20,617 nucleotides of DNA from Candidatus Kapaibacterium sp. (GTDB taxonomy: Bacteria; Bacteroidota; Ignavibacteria; Kapaibacteriales; UBA961). This document shows positions 7,237 through 13,891 of the stretch, piece after piece; the first letter of the stretch is position 1, and each line of letters opens with the position of its first letter. The stretch is from NCBI GenBank assembly GCA_023253875.1, contig JALRFC010000006.1:1-20617 (forward strand), read 5' to 3'. The notes under the pieces were generated by a model, which had not been told where the DNA came from, ran no database searches, and saw only the letters and a list, made by a program, of their open reading frames with translations. The translations under genes were made by a program, and so were the position numbers.

Positions 7237-8718
7237 TTGGAAATCTCCGTCATATCAATTGATGCTTGCACGCAAGAGGTAAGTTTTACATTGAGCCAAG
7301 AGGATTTCATTCCTCATTTTGAGCGTGCTTATCAAAAAGCTCAGCCTACCATAGAAATCAAAGGTTTTCGCAAGGGAAAGGTTCCATTATCCATAATCAA
7401 GCAGAGATTTGGCAAACAGATTGAGCAAGATAGTATGATGGATGTAGCTGATGCCGAATTCAGAAATTATACTCGCAATAATAATGTCAAAGTTATTGGA
7501 CAACCTGAATTGCGCGATCTCAAACCGAGCGACGATGGATCAATGACATATGTTATTCGCTTCAGCATCATCCCTGAATTTGAATTGGCTTCTTATGAAG
7601 GATTGGAAATCAAAAAACCAATTGCGAAAGTTACAGATGAAGATGTTCAGAAAATCATAGATGAAATTCTTCTCAAGAATGCTACAAGCATACCTGCTGA
7701 GCATGTGGAAGATGCAAAGCACAATGTCACCATTCGTTTCACCAAAGTTGATGATGAAACAGGCGAACCTCTTGAAGGTTTGGAGCCACAAGAAAACACA
7801 ATTTTCTTGGATCATCCGGACTTGGATGGCTTCCTTCGTGATGCATTGATTGGGAAAAAAGTAGGTGATACCGTTACCTATATGGATGCAACGCAGGGCG
7901 AAGAAAATCCGGATAGATTTGAGGTGACGATTCTTTCTGCTGAGAAAATCGTTCCTGCCACTTTGGACGAAGAATTTGTCAAGAAATACTCCAATGGCAG
8001 TCTTTCAACTGTTGAAGAAATGGAAAACAGTGTACGCGATTATAATAATCGCATGTTGGAAGATGAAGCTCGCAAAGAGATGGAAATACAGATTGTTGAC
8101 ATCATCACAGCGAAACATGATTTCCAAGTTCCCCATTCCTTGGTACATGATGTCATGCATGGAATGTTTGACAATTTCAAGAAACAGCAAGGTCCTTCAG
8201 CTGCTGAATTGAAGATGTCTGATTTTGAAGAAATGTTCCGTCCTTATGCAGAACAAACTGCTCGTTGGGAATTGATTCGTGATAGAATCATTGAGAAAGA
8301 AGGCATCACCCTTGAAGAACAAGACATACTTCCATATTTGCAGTATTATCGTTCACAAACACAAATGAATGATAATCAGATTCTTTCATACCTCATGAAA
8401 GACAATGCATTTCTCGGTTCAATTCTAGCAAGAAAAGTCATGGAGAAAGTTATTTCCTTGGCAACAGTTCTTGATGTAGATCCACAAGCATACTTTGCAG
8501 AAAAGGATATGGAAGCGATGGTTCAGCAAATGCAAGACACTGCAGAGGCTGCTTCTTCGTCAAAGGCCAAGCCGGCAAAAACAGCGAGCAAAACTGCTAA
8601 GCCAAAAGCTGAAGGGAAAGCCAAGGAAGCAAAAACTTCAACCAAAGCAAAAAAGACAGAAGACGCGGAAGAAAAGCCAAAAAAGAAATCATCCAAGTCC
8701 AAATCTGCCGGTGAATAA
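7237..8718 (+). CDS. tig: Trigger factor (ribosome-associated chaperone)
   Basis: Binds the ribosome at the exit tunnel and shields nascent chains. The ribosome-binding signature GFRKGKVP sits at residues 43-50 of the N-terminal domain. An FKBP-like domain follows (about 150-240), then the helical C-terminal chaperone domain. The product is 493 residues, longer than most trigger factors. The excess is a Lys/Ala/Ser-rich, apparently disordered tail (about 437-493) with repeated KAKPAKTASKTAKPKAEGK-like stretches. The start codon appears to be TTG at 7237: there is no in-frame ATG between it and the upstream stop at 7201, the family's N-terminus begins here, and AAGG at 7225-7228 is a suitably placed ribosome-binding site. 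clpP follows after 20 bases, as in many bacteria that keep tig, clpP and clpX together. Confidence 0.93.
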   Translation: MEISVISIDACTQEVSFTLSQEDFIPHFERAYQKAQPTIEIKGFRKGKVPLSIIKQRFGKQIEQDSMMDVADAEFRNYTRNNNVKVIGQPELRDLKPSDDGSMTYVIRFSIIPEFELASYEGLEIKKPIAKVTDEDVQKIIDEILLKNATSIPAEHVEDAKHNVTIRFTKVDDETGEPLEGLEPQENTIFLDHPDLDGFLRDALIGKKVGDTVTYMDATQGEENPDRFEVTILSAEKIVPATLDEEFVKKYSNGSLSTVEEMENSVRDYNNRMLEDEARKEMEIQIVDIITAKHDFQVPHSLVHDVMHGMFDNFKKQQGPSAAELKMSDFEEMFRPYAEQTARWELIRDRIIEKEGITLEEQDILPYLQYYRSQTQMNDNQILSYLMKDNAFLGSILARKVMEKVISLATVLDVDPQAYFAEKDMEAMVQQMQDTAEAASSSKAKPAKTASKTAKPKAEGKAKEAKTSTKAKKTEDAEEKPKKKSSKSKSAGE

Positions 8719-8738
8719 TCACCATCAGGAGCATCATT

Positions 8739-9350
8739 ATGATGAATCAACTCGTTCCCATGGTAGTGGAACAAACAAGCAGAGGCGAAAGAGCCTATGA
8801 TATTTATTCTCGTCTTCTGAAAGACAGAATCATTTTCATCGGCACACCGATAGATGATCATGTAGCAAGTTTGACAGTTGCACAACTTCTCTTTCTCGAA
8901 AGCGAAGATCCAACGAAAGATATCAATATCTATATCAATTCCCCCGGTGGAAGTGTAACTGCCGGCATGGCAATTTATGATACAATGCAATTTGTCAGAC
9001 CTGATATAAGTACGATTTGCGTTGGTATGGCTGCATCAATGGCTCAGGTTCTCCTTTGTGCCGGTACCTCAGGCAAAAGATTCGCACTCCCAAACTCACG
9101 CATTATGATGCATCAACCTTTGGGTGGTACACAAGGCCAGGCAACTGATATTGAAATCTATACAAAAGAGATGCTTCGTATTCGCGAAATGCTCTATGCA
9201 ATCATCAGTAAGCATACAGGGAAAGACACCAAGACAATTCTCAAAGATGCAGATCGCGATAATTATATGAGCGCAAAACAAGCTGCTGATTATGGCATTA
9301 TCGATAGAATTCTTGAGCGTCGTCCAAATGAAGGAAATGTCAAATCCTAA
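8739..9350 (+). CDS. clpP: ATP-dependent Clp protease proteolytic subunit
   Basis: Barrel-forming serine peptidase that degrades substrates fed by ClpX or another Clp ATPase. The 203-residue protein carries the catalytic triad S100 (GMAASMAQ), H125 (MMHQPLGG) and D174 (DRDNYMSA). The offsets are identical to the mature E. coli enzyme (97/122/171). The oxyanion-loop motif NSPGGSV is at 67-73. A clear ribosome-binding site, AGGAG at 8727-8731, lies seven bases before the first of two tandem ATG codons; the second (8742) is a possible alternative. A strong intrinsic terminator follows the gene, ahead of clpX. Confidence 0.97.
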   Translation: MMNQLVPMVVEQTSRGERAYDIYSRLLKDRIIFIGTPIDDHVASLTVAQLLFLESEDPTKDINIYINSPGGSVTAGMAIYDTMQFVRPDISTICVGMAASMAQVLLCAGTSGKRFALPNSRIMMHQPLGGTQGQATDIEIYTKEMLRIREMLYAIISKHTGKDTKTILKDADRDNYMSAKQAADYGIIDRILERRPNEGNVKS

Positions 9351-9368
9351 TACGGCATGAATATTTTC

Positions 9369-9404
9369 ATGGCGGGTCGATACCTTCGTCCCGCCATTTT
9401 TTTT
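9369..9404 (+). terminator. Intrinsic terminator between clpP and clpX
   Basis: An 8-bp stem, ATGGCGGG (9369-9376) pairing with CCCGCCAT (9390-9397), can be extended inward by CGA/TCG and is followed by eight T residues to 9404. The clpX start is only 24 bases further on, so this hairpin probably sets the share of transcripts that continue into clpX. Confidence 0.85.
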
Positions 9405-9428
9405 CTTGATATAAAGCGATAGAACATA

Positions 9429-10718
9429 ATGAGTTCAAGAAAACAAGATAAAGATTCCATACAATGTTCATTCTGTGGCAGACCTGTCGCTGATGTTCAG
9501 AATCTCATTGCAGGAAATGAAGTGTATATCTGCGATCGTTGCATTCATACTTCAATGGATGTATTGAATCAGCATATCGCACCATCTACAAAATCTCATA
9601 AACATCAACATCAAAAAACAGCTTTACTTAAGCCATCACAAATAAAAGCTAAGCTCGATGAATATGTAATTGATCAAGACAGAGCAAAACGAATATTGAG
9701 TGTTGCTGTGTACAATCATTATAAGCGCATTGCTTCCAATGCAATTCCTTCTCAAGATGATGTAGAAATTGAAAAAAGCAATATTCTTTTGGTTGGGCCA
9801 ACCGGTACGGGAAAAACACTTCTTGCAAAGACACTTGCACGTATTCTTGATGTACCCTTTGCAGTGGCTGATGCAACAACAATCACCGAATCCGGATATG
9901 TGGGCGATGATGTCGAAACAATTCTCGTACATCTTCTCCAGAATGCTGATTATGATGTTGAAAGAGCAGAACGTGGCATTGTGTACATTGATGAAATTGA
10001 CAAGATCGCCCGTCGTTCAGACTCACAAAGCATTACTCGCGATGTTTCCGGCGAAGGAGTTCAGCAAGCACTTCTCAAATTATTGGAAGGTACTGTCGCA
10101 GGCGTTCCACCTCGTGGCGGAAGAAAACATCCCGAACAATCATTGGTCTATGTAAATACAAAAAATATCCTCTTTATCTGCGGTGGTGCTTTTGATGGAG
10201 TGGAAAAAACAATTGCTCGCAGGATCAATGCCAAGACAATCGGATTCAGTGCGAGCATGAAAGAAAATGTGGAAGAGACTAGCGCATTACTATCACGAGT
10301 AGAACCCGAGGATCTCATCAAGTTTGGATTTATCCCTGAATTGGTAGGGCGACTTCCCGTAATTGCTCCCTTAGAACCTTTGACAGATGAAGCAATGCTT
10401 CAAGTTCTGACAAAGCCCAAAAATGCGCTCATCAAGCAATATCAAAAACTATTCTCCATGGAAGAATGTGGATTGGAATTCTCACATGATGCTTTATTGG
10501 GAATAGTCGAAAAAGCAAAGATTCGTAAAACTGGTGCTCGAGGCTTGAGGGCAATCGTAGAAGAAATCATGTTACCAATCATGTTCGAAGTTCCTGATCG
10601 CAATGATATCAATCATTGCATTATAGACAGAGATGTGGTGGATTTTGGAAAAGAGCCCCATTTTGAACAAAAAAGCCAAGCCGGTACAGAAAAGGACCAA
10701 TTACGAAAAGCAGAGTGA
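9429..10718 (+). CDS. clpX: ATP-dependent Clp protease ATP-binding subunit ClpX
   Basis: AAA+ unfoldase that recognises tagged substrates and threads them into ClpP. The N-terminal zinc-binding domain has four cysteines (C13, C16, C35, C38). Walker A is GPTGTGKT (123-130), Walker B is VYIDEID, the pore loop is GYVG, and the sensor-2 region is TGARGLR. The IGF loop that docks on ClpP is present at residues 271-273 (KTIGFSA), so this ClpX is expected to work with ClpP from the upstream gene. At 429 residues it has the normal length. No strong ribosome-binding site precedes the ATG at 9429. The gene lies right behind the terminator after clpP, and no separate promoter of the TAnnTTTG type can be seen in the short gap. 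Confidence 0.97.
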   Translation: MSSRKQDKDSIQCSFCGRPVADVQNLIAGNEVYICDRCIHTSMDVLNQHIAPSTKSHKHQHQKTALLKPSQIKAKLDEYVIDQDRAKRILSVAVYNHYKRIASNAIPSQDDVEIEKSNILLVGPTGTGKTLLAKTLARILDVPFAVADATTITESGYVGDDVETILVHLLQNADYDVERAERGIVYIDEIDKIARRSDSQSITRDVSGEGVQQALLKLLEGTVAGVPPRGGRKHPEQSLVYVNTKNILFICGGAFDGVEKTIARRINAKTIGFSASMKENVEETSALLSRVEPEDLIKFGFIPELVGRLPVIAPLEPLTDEAMLQVLTKPKNALIKQYQKLFSMEECGLEFSHDALLGIVEKAKIRKTGARGLRAIVEEIMLPIMFEVPDRNDINHCIIDRDVVDFGKEPHFEQKSQAGTEKDQLRKAE

Positions 10719-10788
10719 CCAAAGATTGCAAAGTATTTTGAATCATAAACTTAGGTCACTATAAAGATTTCGGAAACTTGAATCTGAG

Positions 10789-10820
10789 ATTGGTTTTCTA
10801 TCCTTAGATTCGTATTTTTG
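10789..10820 (+). promoter_or_regulatory. Bacteroidota-type promoter for mreB
   Basis: TATTTTTG at 10813-10820 fits the TAnnTTTG -7 element, with ATTG at 10789-10792 (one mismatch to TTTG) 20 bases upstream. It would give a leader of about 65 bases before mreB. Confidence 0.45.
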
Positions 10821-10890
10821 CAGTCCTCCATTGAATTGCCTCCGGGCCCGAAATGTGAAATGACTTCATCATCAGTATAGCGAGAATGTG

Positions 10891-11913
10891 ATGCGATTTG
10901 GATTTTTATCAACAGATGTGGCCATAGATCTTGGCACTGCCAATACTCTCATTTGGATGAGAGATAAGGGTTTGGTGCTCAATGAGCCATCAATCGTTGC
11001 ATTCGATCGTACCAATAAGCATATCCTCGCAATTGGACATGAAGCCCAAGCAATGGTAGGAAAAACACATCGTGACATAAGAACGATTCGTCCATTGAAA
11101 GATGGTGTAATTGCTGATTTCGAGATTGCCGAAGGGATGTTACGAGCATTCATCAAGAAAATTTCTTTATCATGGCAACCAGCAAGACGTGTTGTTGTAT
11201 GTGTACCTTCTGGCATCACCGAGGTAGAAAAACGTGCAGTTCGAGATAGCGCCGAGCATGCAGGAGCAAAGGAAGTCCACCTCATTGCAGAGCCAATGGC
11301 TGCGGCAATTGGTATTGGACTCGATGTACATGAGCCAAAAGGAAATCTGATTGTTGATATCGGTGGTGGAACCACTGAAATCGCAGTGATTGCACTTTCA
11401 GGTATTGTTACCGATGAGTCTATTCGTATGGCAGGCGATGAAATGACCAATAGCATTGTTCAGTATTTCAAGAGAAATCATAATATTCTCATTGGAGAAC
11501 GAACAGCTGAAATCATCAAATGCGAAGTTGGTTCAGCCTATCCTCTTGAGCAAGAAGTGGAAATTGAAGTAAAGGGCCGTGATTTGATCACCGGTATTCC
11601 GCAATCAATCACCGTCAGTTCAATCGATATTAGAGAAGCTCTCAGTGAATGCGTAGGAACCATTGTAGAAAGTGTTCGCCTTTTGCTTGAAAGAACCCCT
11701 CCTGAACTAGCTGCTGATATTTATGATCGAGGTATCATGCTCTCAGGTGGTGGTGCACTTTTGAAAGGACTCGACAAAAGACTTTCAATGGAAACAACGC
11801 TCACCGTGCATGTCGTCGAGGATCCACTCACTGCAGTTGTCAGAGGAACGGGCAAAGTTCTCGAAAATCTCCATCATTATATGCCTTGCCTCATCAAGAG
11901 CAAGAGATACTAA
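10891..11913 (+). CDS. mreB: Rod-shape-determining actin homologue MreB
   Basis: Bacterial actin that forms membrane-associated filaments and guides cell-wall synthesis. The phosphate-1 loop DLGTANT (13-19), phosphate-2 loop DIGGGTTE (156-163) and the adenosine-site motif SGGGALLKGL near the C-terminus are all present. The N-terminus MRFGFLSTDVAIDLGT is typical of the family. Length is 340 residues from the ATG at 10891. A GTG at 10888 immediately before it is an alternative start adding one residue. mreC, mreD, pbp2 or rodA are not next to it: the downstream gene is an unrelated small basic protein with its own promoter. No convincing terminator is visible after the stop. Confidence 0.96.
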   Translation: MRFGFLSTDVAIDLGTANTLIWMRDKGLVLNEPSIVAFDRTNKHILAIGHEAQAMVGKTHRDIRTIRPLKDGVIADFEIAEGMLRAFIKKISLSWQPARRVVVCVPSGITEVEKRAVRDSAEHAGAKEVHLIAEPMAAAIGIGLDVHEPKGNLIVDIGGGTTEIAVIALSGIVTDESIRMAGDEMTNSIVQYFKRNHNILIGERTAEIIKCEVGSAYPLEQEVEIEVKGRDLITGIPQSITVSSIDIREALSECVGTIVESVRLLLERTPPELAADIYDRGIMLSGGGALLKGLDKRLSMETTLTVHVVEDPLTAVVRGTGKVLENLHHYMPCLIKSKRY

Positions 11914-11958
11914 TAGCAGGGATCTTGGCAATTTTATTATCACAACACATTGAAACAG

Positions 11959-11987
11959 AATAGGTTGTGTTTGGTGGATAACCTATT
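11959..11987. repeat. 8-bp inverted repeat over the promoter of the 12046-rpsU operon
   Basis: AATAGGTT (11959-11966) and AACCTATT (11980-11987) are perfect inverted arms separated by 13 bases. They flank the putative -33 element, so a bound dimer would block RNA polymerase. The spacer contains GGTGGATAACC, whose complement includes TTATCCACC, one base off a DnaA box. This is a candidate operator only. Confidence 0.4.
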
Positions 11988-12001
11988 TCTTTGTATATTT
12001 G
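11970..12001 (+). promoter_or_regulatory. Bacteroidota-type promoter for the 12046 gene and rpsU
   Basis: This is the best promoter match in the window: TTTG at 11970-11973 and TATATTTG at 11994-12001, exactly 20 bases apart, fit the -33/-7 consensus. The start of transcription should fall a few bases after 12001, leaving a leader of about 40 bases that contains the ribosome-binding site GGAG at 12036-12039. Confidence 0.65.
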
Positions 12002-12045
12002 CAGTCCCTGTATTGTGTATTTTCAGTCTGTGAACGGAGTTCAAA

Positions 12046-12453
12046 ATGGCTACAAAAGTCAGACGCGCCAGAAAAGCCAAATATGTTAAGCTCTTTTCTC
12101 CTTTCTTGATGAAAGAAACTAAGCATGAGCTTATTGGTGAACCCATGGAGTCTGCTGAAGGTCGTCGTCAATGGGCACGTTGTACGCTTAGCCGTCATTC
12201 ACAACTTGTTGATTTGGACGTGCTTGAAGCGAAGTCTGATAAGACAGCTGCAATTGTACAGGTTTCTAAAGAAGATTCGAAGATTTATAACCCAGCTGAT
12301 GTCTATGCGGTAGGTGATGTTATCTATCATCAGAAATGGGATGATCTCGGTGTTGTTCTTTCAAAGGAAATCATTTCCAATGGTGGTTTTGCAATCATCG
12401 TTCAATTTGAGAAGAACAAAGAGAAAAAATTGATTGAAAATTTAGTTAAATAA
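12046..12453 (+). CDS. Unrecognised small basic protein with a Tudor-like C-terminal domain
   Basis: I do not recognise this 135-residue protein. Three parts can be seen. The N-terminus is strongly basic (residues 3-16, KVRRARKAKYVK). The middle has RRQWARCTLSRHSQLVDLD, where C46 and H51 look like the remnant of a CxxC zinc knuckle. The last 50 residues (YAVGDVIYHQKWDDLGVVL to about 133) have the pattern VGDxVxHxKxxxGVV...IxVxF...KKL. That pattern occurs in Tudor/SH3-like domains such as the PcrA C-terminus and the RNA-polymerase-binding domain of CarD/CdnL. A nucleic-acid or RNA-polymerase role is therefore plausible but unproven. Expression should be good: it has the strongest promoter here and GGAG six bases before its ATG. 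It precedes rpsU by 28 bases and both are followed by one terminator, so they appear to form a two-gene operon. Confidence 0.85.
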   Translation: MATKVRRARKAKYVKLFSPFLMKETKHELIGEPMESAEGRRQWARCTLSRHSQLVDLDVLEAKSDKTAAIVQVSKEDSKIYNPADVYAVGDVIYHQKWDDLGVVLSKEIISNGGFAIIVQFEKNKEKKLIENLVK

Positions 12454-12481
12454 AATTATCCATCTTATCCAGAAAAGAGAT

Positions 12482-12676
12482 ATGGTAGGCGTAACAATCC
12501 AATCCAATGAGTCTATTGACAGAGCACTTCGTCGCTTCAAGAAGAAATATGAGCGTAGCGGAGTTTTGCGCGAATTCAAGAAGCGCGCATTTTTCATCAA
12601 GCCTTCTGTAGAGAAGCGTCTTTCACGTATGAAAGCAGCTCGTCGTCAATATCGCGCAACGATGGAACAAGAATAA
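12482..12676 (+). CDS. rpsU: Small ribosomal subunit protein bS21
   Basis: A 64-residue, highly basic protein of the 30S platform, close to the 3' end of 16S rRNA where mRNA start regions are read. The family pattern is clear: an N-terminal strand followed by SIDRALRRFKKKYERSGVL, EFKKRAFFIKPSVEKR and a basic C-terminal helix. In Bacteroidota, bS21 helps hide the anti-Shine-Dalgarno sequence; a tyrosine near the C-terminus is important there, and this protein has Y57. Whether it is the equivalent residue needs an alignment. The region before its ATG is purine-rich (GAAAAGAGAT) but is not a strong Shine-Dalgarno. It lies second in an operon with the unknown gene at 12046, and a strong terminator follows. 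Confidence 0.95.
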   Translation: MVGVTIQSNESIDRALRRFKKKYERSGVLREFKKRAFFIKPSVEKRLSRMKAARRQYRATMEQE

Positions 12677-12699
12677 GTCAATTCTTGCGACAAGTTTCA

Positions 12700-12729
12700 A
12701 GCCATATGGATTTCCATATGGCTTTTTTT
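12700..12729 (+). terminator. Intrinsic terminator after rpsU
   Basis: A 10-bp perfect stem, AGCCATATGG (12700-12709) and CCATATGGCT (12714-12723), has a four-base loop and is followed by a run of seven T residues (12723-12729). On the minus strand the stem is not followed by a good T run, so it serves rpsU rather than the convergent lipoprotein gene, whose stop codon overlaps the T run. Confidence 0.9.
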
Positions 12730-13801
12730 ATTGATCAGTGGAAAGACGAAAGCGACAGATTCGATTATTCTTCGTATCAGCCACATAGATCGTTTTATTG
12801 AACCAAGCAATTCCGGAGGGAGAAGAGAATTGCGATTTACCAGAACCTGGGCCACCAAAGGAATGCATTTCTTTTCCGGTTGAAGTAAACTTGAGAACAG
12901 AATCTTTACCGGCATCAATCACATATATATTCCCAAAAGAATCATAGGTAATATCTTCAGGTGTATCGAAGCGACCAACGCTAATCACATCATTTCCTGA
13001 ATTAGAAGGGTCTGCTGGATTGAATTTTTGAAACCATCCGGTAATATCACCCGTGACATATGTCAACCATTGGACTTTATACTGCATAGTGGGTGAGATT
13101 TGTGTAAACAAAAAATCCTGAGATCTATCTGCCGAAACAGAGAGAGAGGAAATCGAACCAATTGAATATAAAGCATTGCCTTCTGGAACAAGAGATGACA
13201 ATCTACTCATGATGGAATCTTGAGGATTCATCAATAACACTGCATCATCAGGATCAAAACGTGAGGCATTGCTCGGACCCGTTCTGGAGATCAGATAATT
13301 ATTTCCTTGGAGCACGGTAATTCCTGTAAATCTTCTTTCCGGTCTACCGGCCTGCGTATATACACATTGAATGGGAGCATTTGCGATCGAATGTCGTACA
13401 TCGCTCAAATGAATGCGATATATAGCTCCAATAGTTACTGATTTTCCTTGAAGTAGAGTATCCAATTCACCACAAACAAGGAGATCAAATAAGCCATCTT
13501 GAGCTATTGCGATTGGATGTTTGATGAAGCCTGAGACACCAACACGACGACCGGCTATATCCATCATGACGATGCGATTGTTTTTTGTATCAGCCACATA
13601 TACAAATGGCTCTCGGCCAATCAGAATATCTGATGGCTCATTGAAATCCACCCAATCCGGTTGAAGTGGAATATATAACGTATCATTGATCTTTCCTGTA
13701 TCCGGAACAGCTTCAGGGGCTTGGGGAGTATCATTGCAGGAAACTACACCCAAAGAAAGAACAATGAATATCGTCAGAATATGCAGTGCATTTTTAATCA
13801 T
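12728..13801 (-). CDS. NHL-repeat lipoprotein
   Basis: A 357-residue predicted lipoprotein. The signal sequence ends in a lipobox, GVVSC, with Cys22 followed by Asn-Asp, then a Pro-rich linker. The body is a beta-propeller of NHL type. Clear repeat signatures are PSDILIGREPFVYVADTKNN, PEDITYDSFGNIYVIDAGKD and PSGIAWFNKTIYVADTKNN; the middle repeats are divergent. Such propellers usually bind ligands or other proteins; no catalytic residues can be claimed. The ATG at 13801 is preferred over an upstream TTG at 13807, because that TTG lies inside a promoter-like TAATTTTG on the same strand. The gene converges on rpsU and diverges from the leucine-rich-repeat gene. Confidence 0.84.
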   Translation of the reverse strand: MIKNALHILTIFIVLSLGVVSCNDTPQAPEAVPDTGKINDTLYIPLQPDWVDFNEPSDILIGREPFVYVADTKNNRIVMMDIAGRRVGVSGFIKHPIAIAQDGLFDLLVCGELDTLLQGKSVTIGAIYRIHLSDVRHSIANAPIQCVYTQAGRPERRFTGITVLQGNNYLISRTGPSNASRFDPDDAVLLMNPQDSIMSRLSSLVPEGNALYSIGSISSLSVSADRSQDFLFTQISPTMQYKVQWLTYVTGDITGWFQKFNPADPSNSGNDVISVGRFDTPEDITYDSFGNIYVIDAGKDSVLKFTSTGKEMHSFGGPGSGKSQFSSPSGIAWFNKTIYVADTKNNRICRFRLSTDQ

Positions 13802-13804
13802 GTA

Positions 13805-13812
13805 CAAAATTA
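13805..13812 (-). promoter_or_regulatory. -7 promoter element of the NHL lipoprotein gene
   Basis: TAATTTTG read on the minus strand matches TAnnTTTG and ends only three bases before the ATG at 13801. If used, transcription would begin at or next to the start codon, giving a leaderless or almost leaderless mRNA. No TTTG -33 element is seen 20 bases further upstream, so support is partial. Confidence 0.38.
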
Positions 13813-13848
13813 GGAATGTTTGGGATAGTAAGTGACATGCATATCAGG

Positions 13849-13856
13849 TAATTTTG
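13849..13856 (+). promoter_or_regulatory. -7 promoter element of the leucine-rich-repeat gene
   Basis: TAATTTTG matches TAnnTTTG and is identical to the element for the divergent lipoprotein gene. A TTTG occurs at 13819-13822, but with a 26-base gap instead of about 20. Initiation just downstream would exclude the ATG at 13832 and favours the start at 13892. Confidence 0.4.
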
Positions 13857-13891
13857 TCTATGATCAATTTACATTCATTAGAGTGGAACAT

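Noticed and set aside
8523..8990. 155-residue minus-strand open frame across the tig tail and clpP start
   Set aside because: It is antisense to two clear genes; its composition mirrors the Lys-rich tig tail, and it has no recognisable domain.
10714..10760. AGTGACC/GGTCACT inverted repeat after clpX
   Set aside because: Seven-base arms are 33 bases apart and no T run follows, so it is a poor terminator; it could be chance.
10872..11456. 194-residue minus-strand open frame opposite mreB
   Set aside because: Antisense to a conserved gene; low-complexity Ser/Ile/Ala composition typical of a shadow frame.
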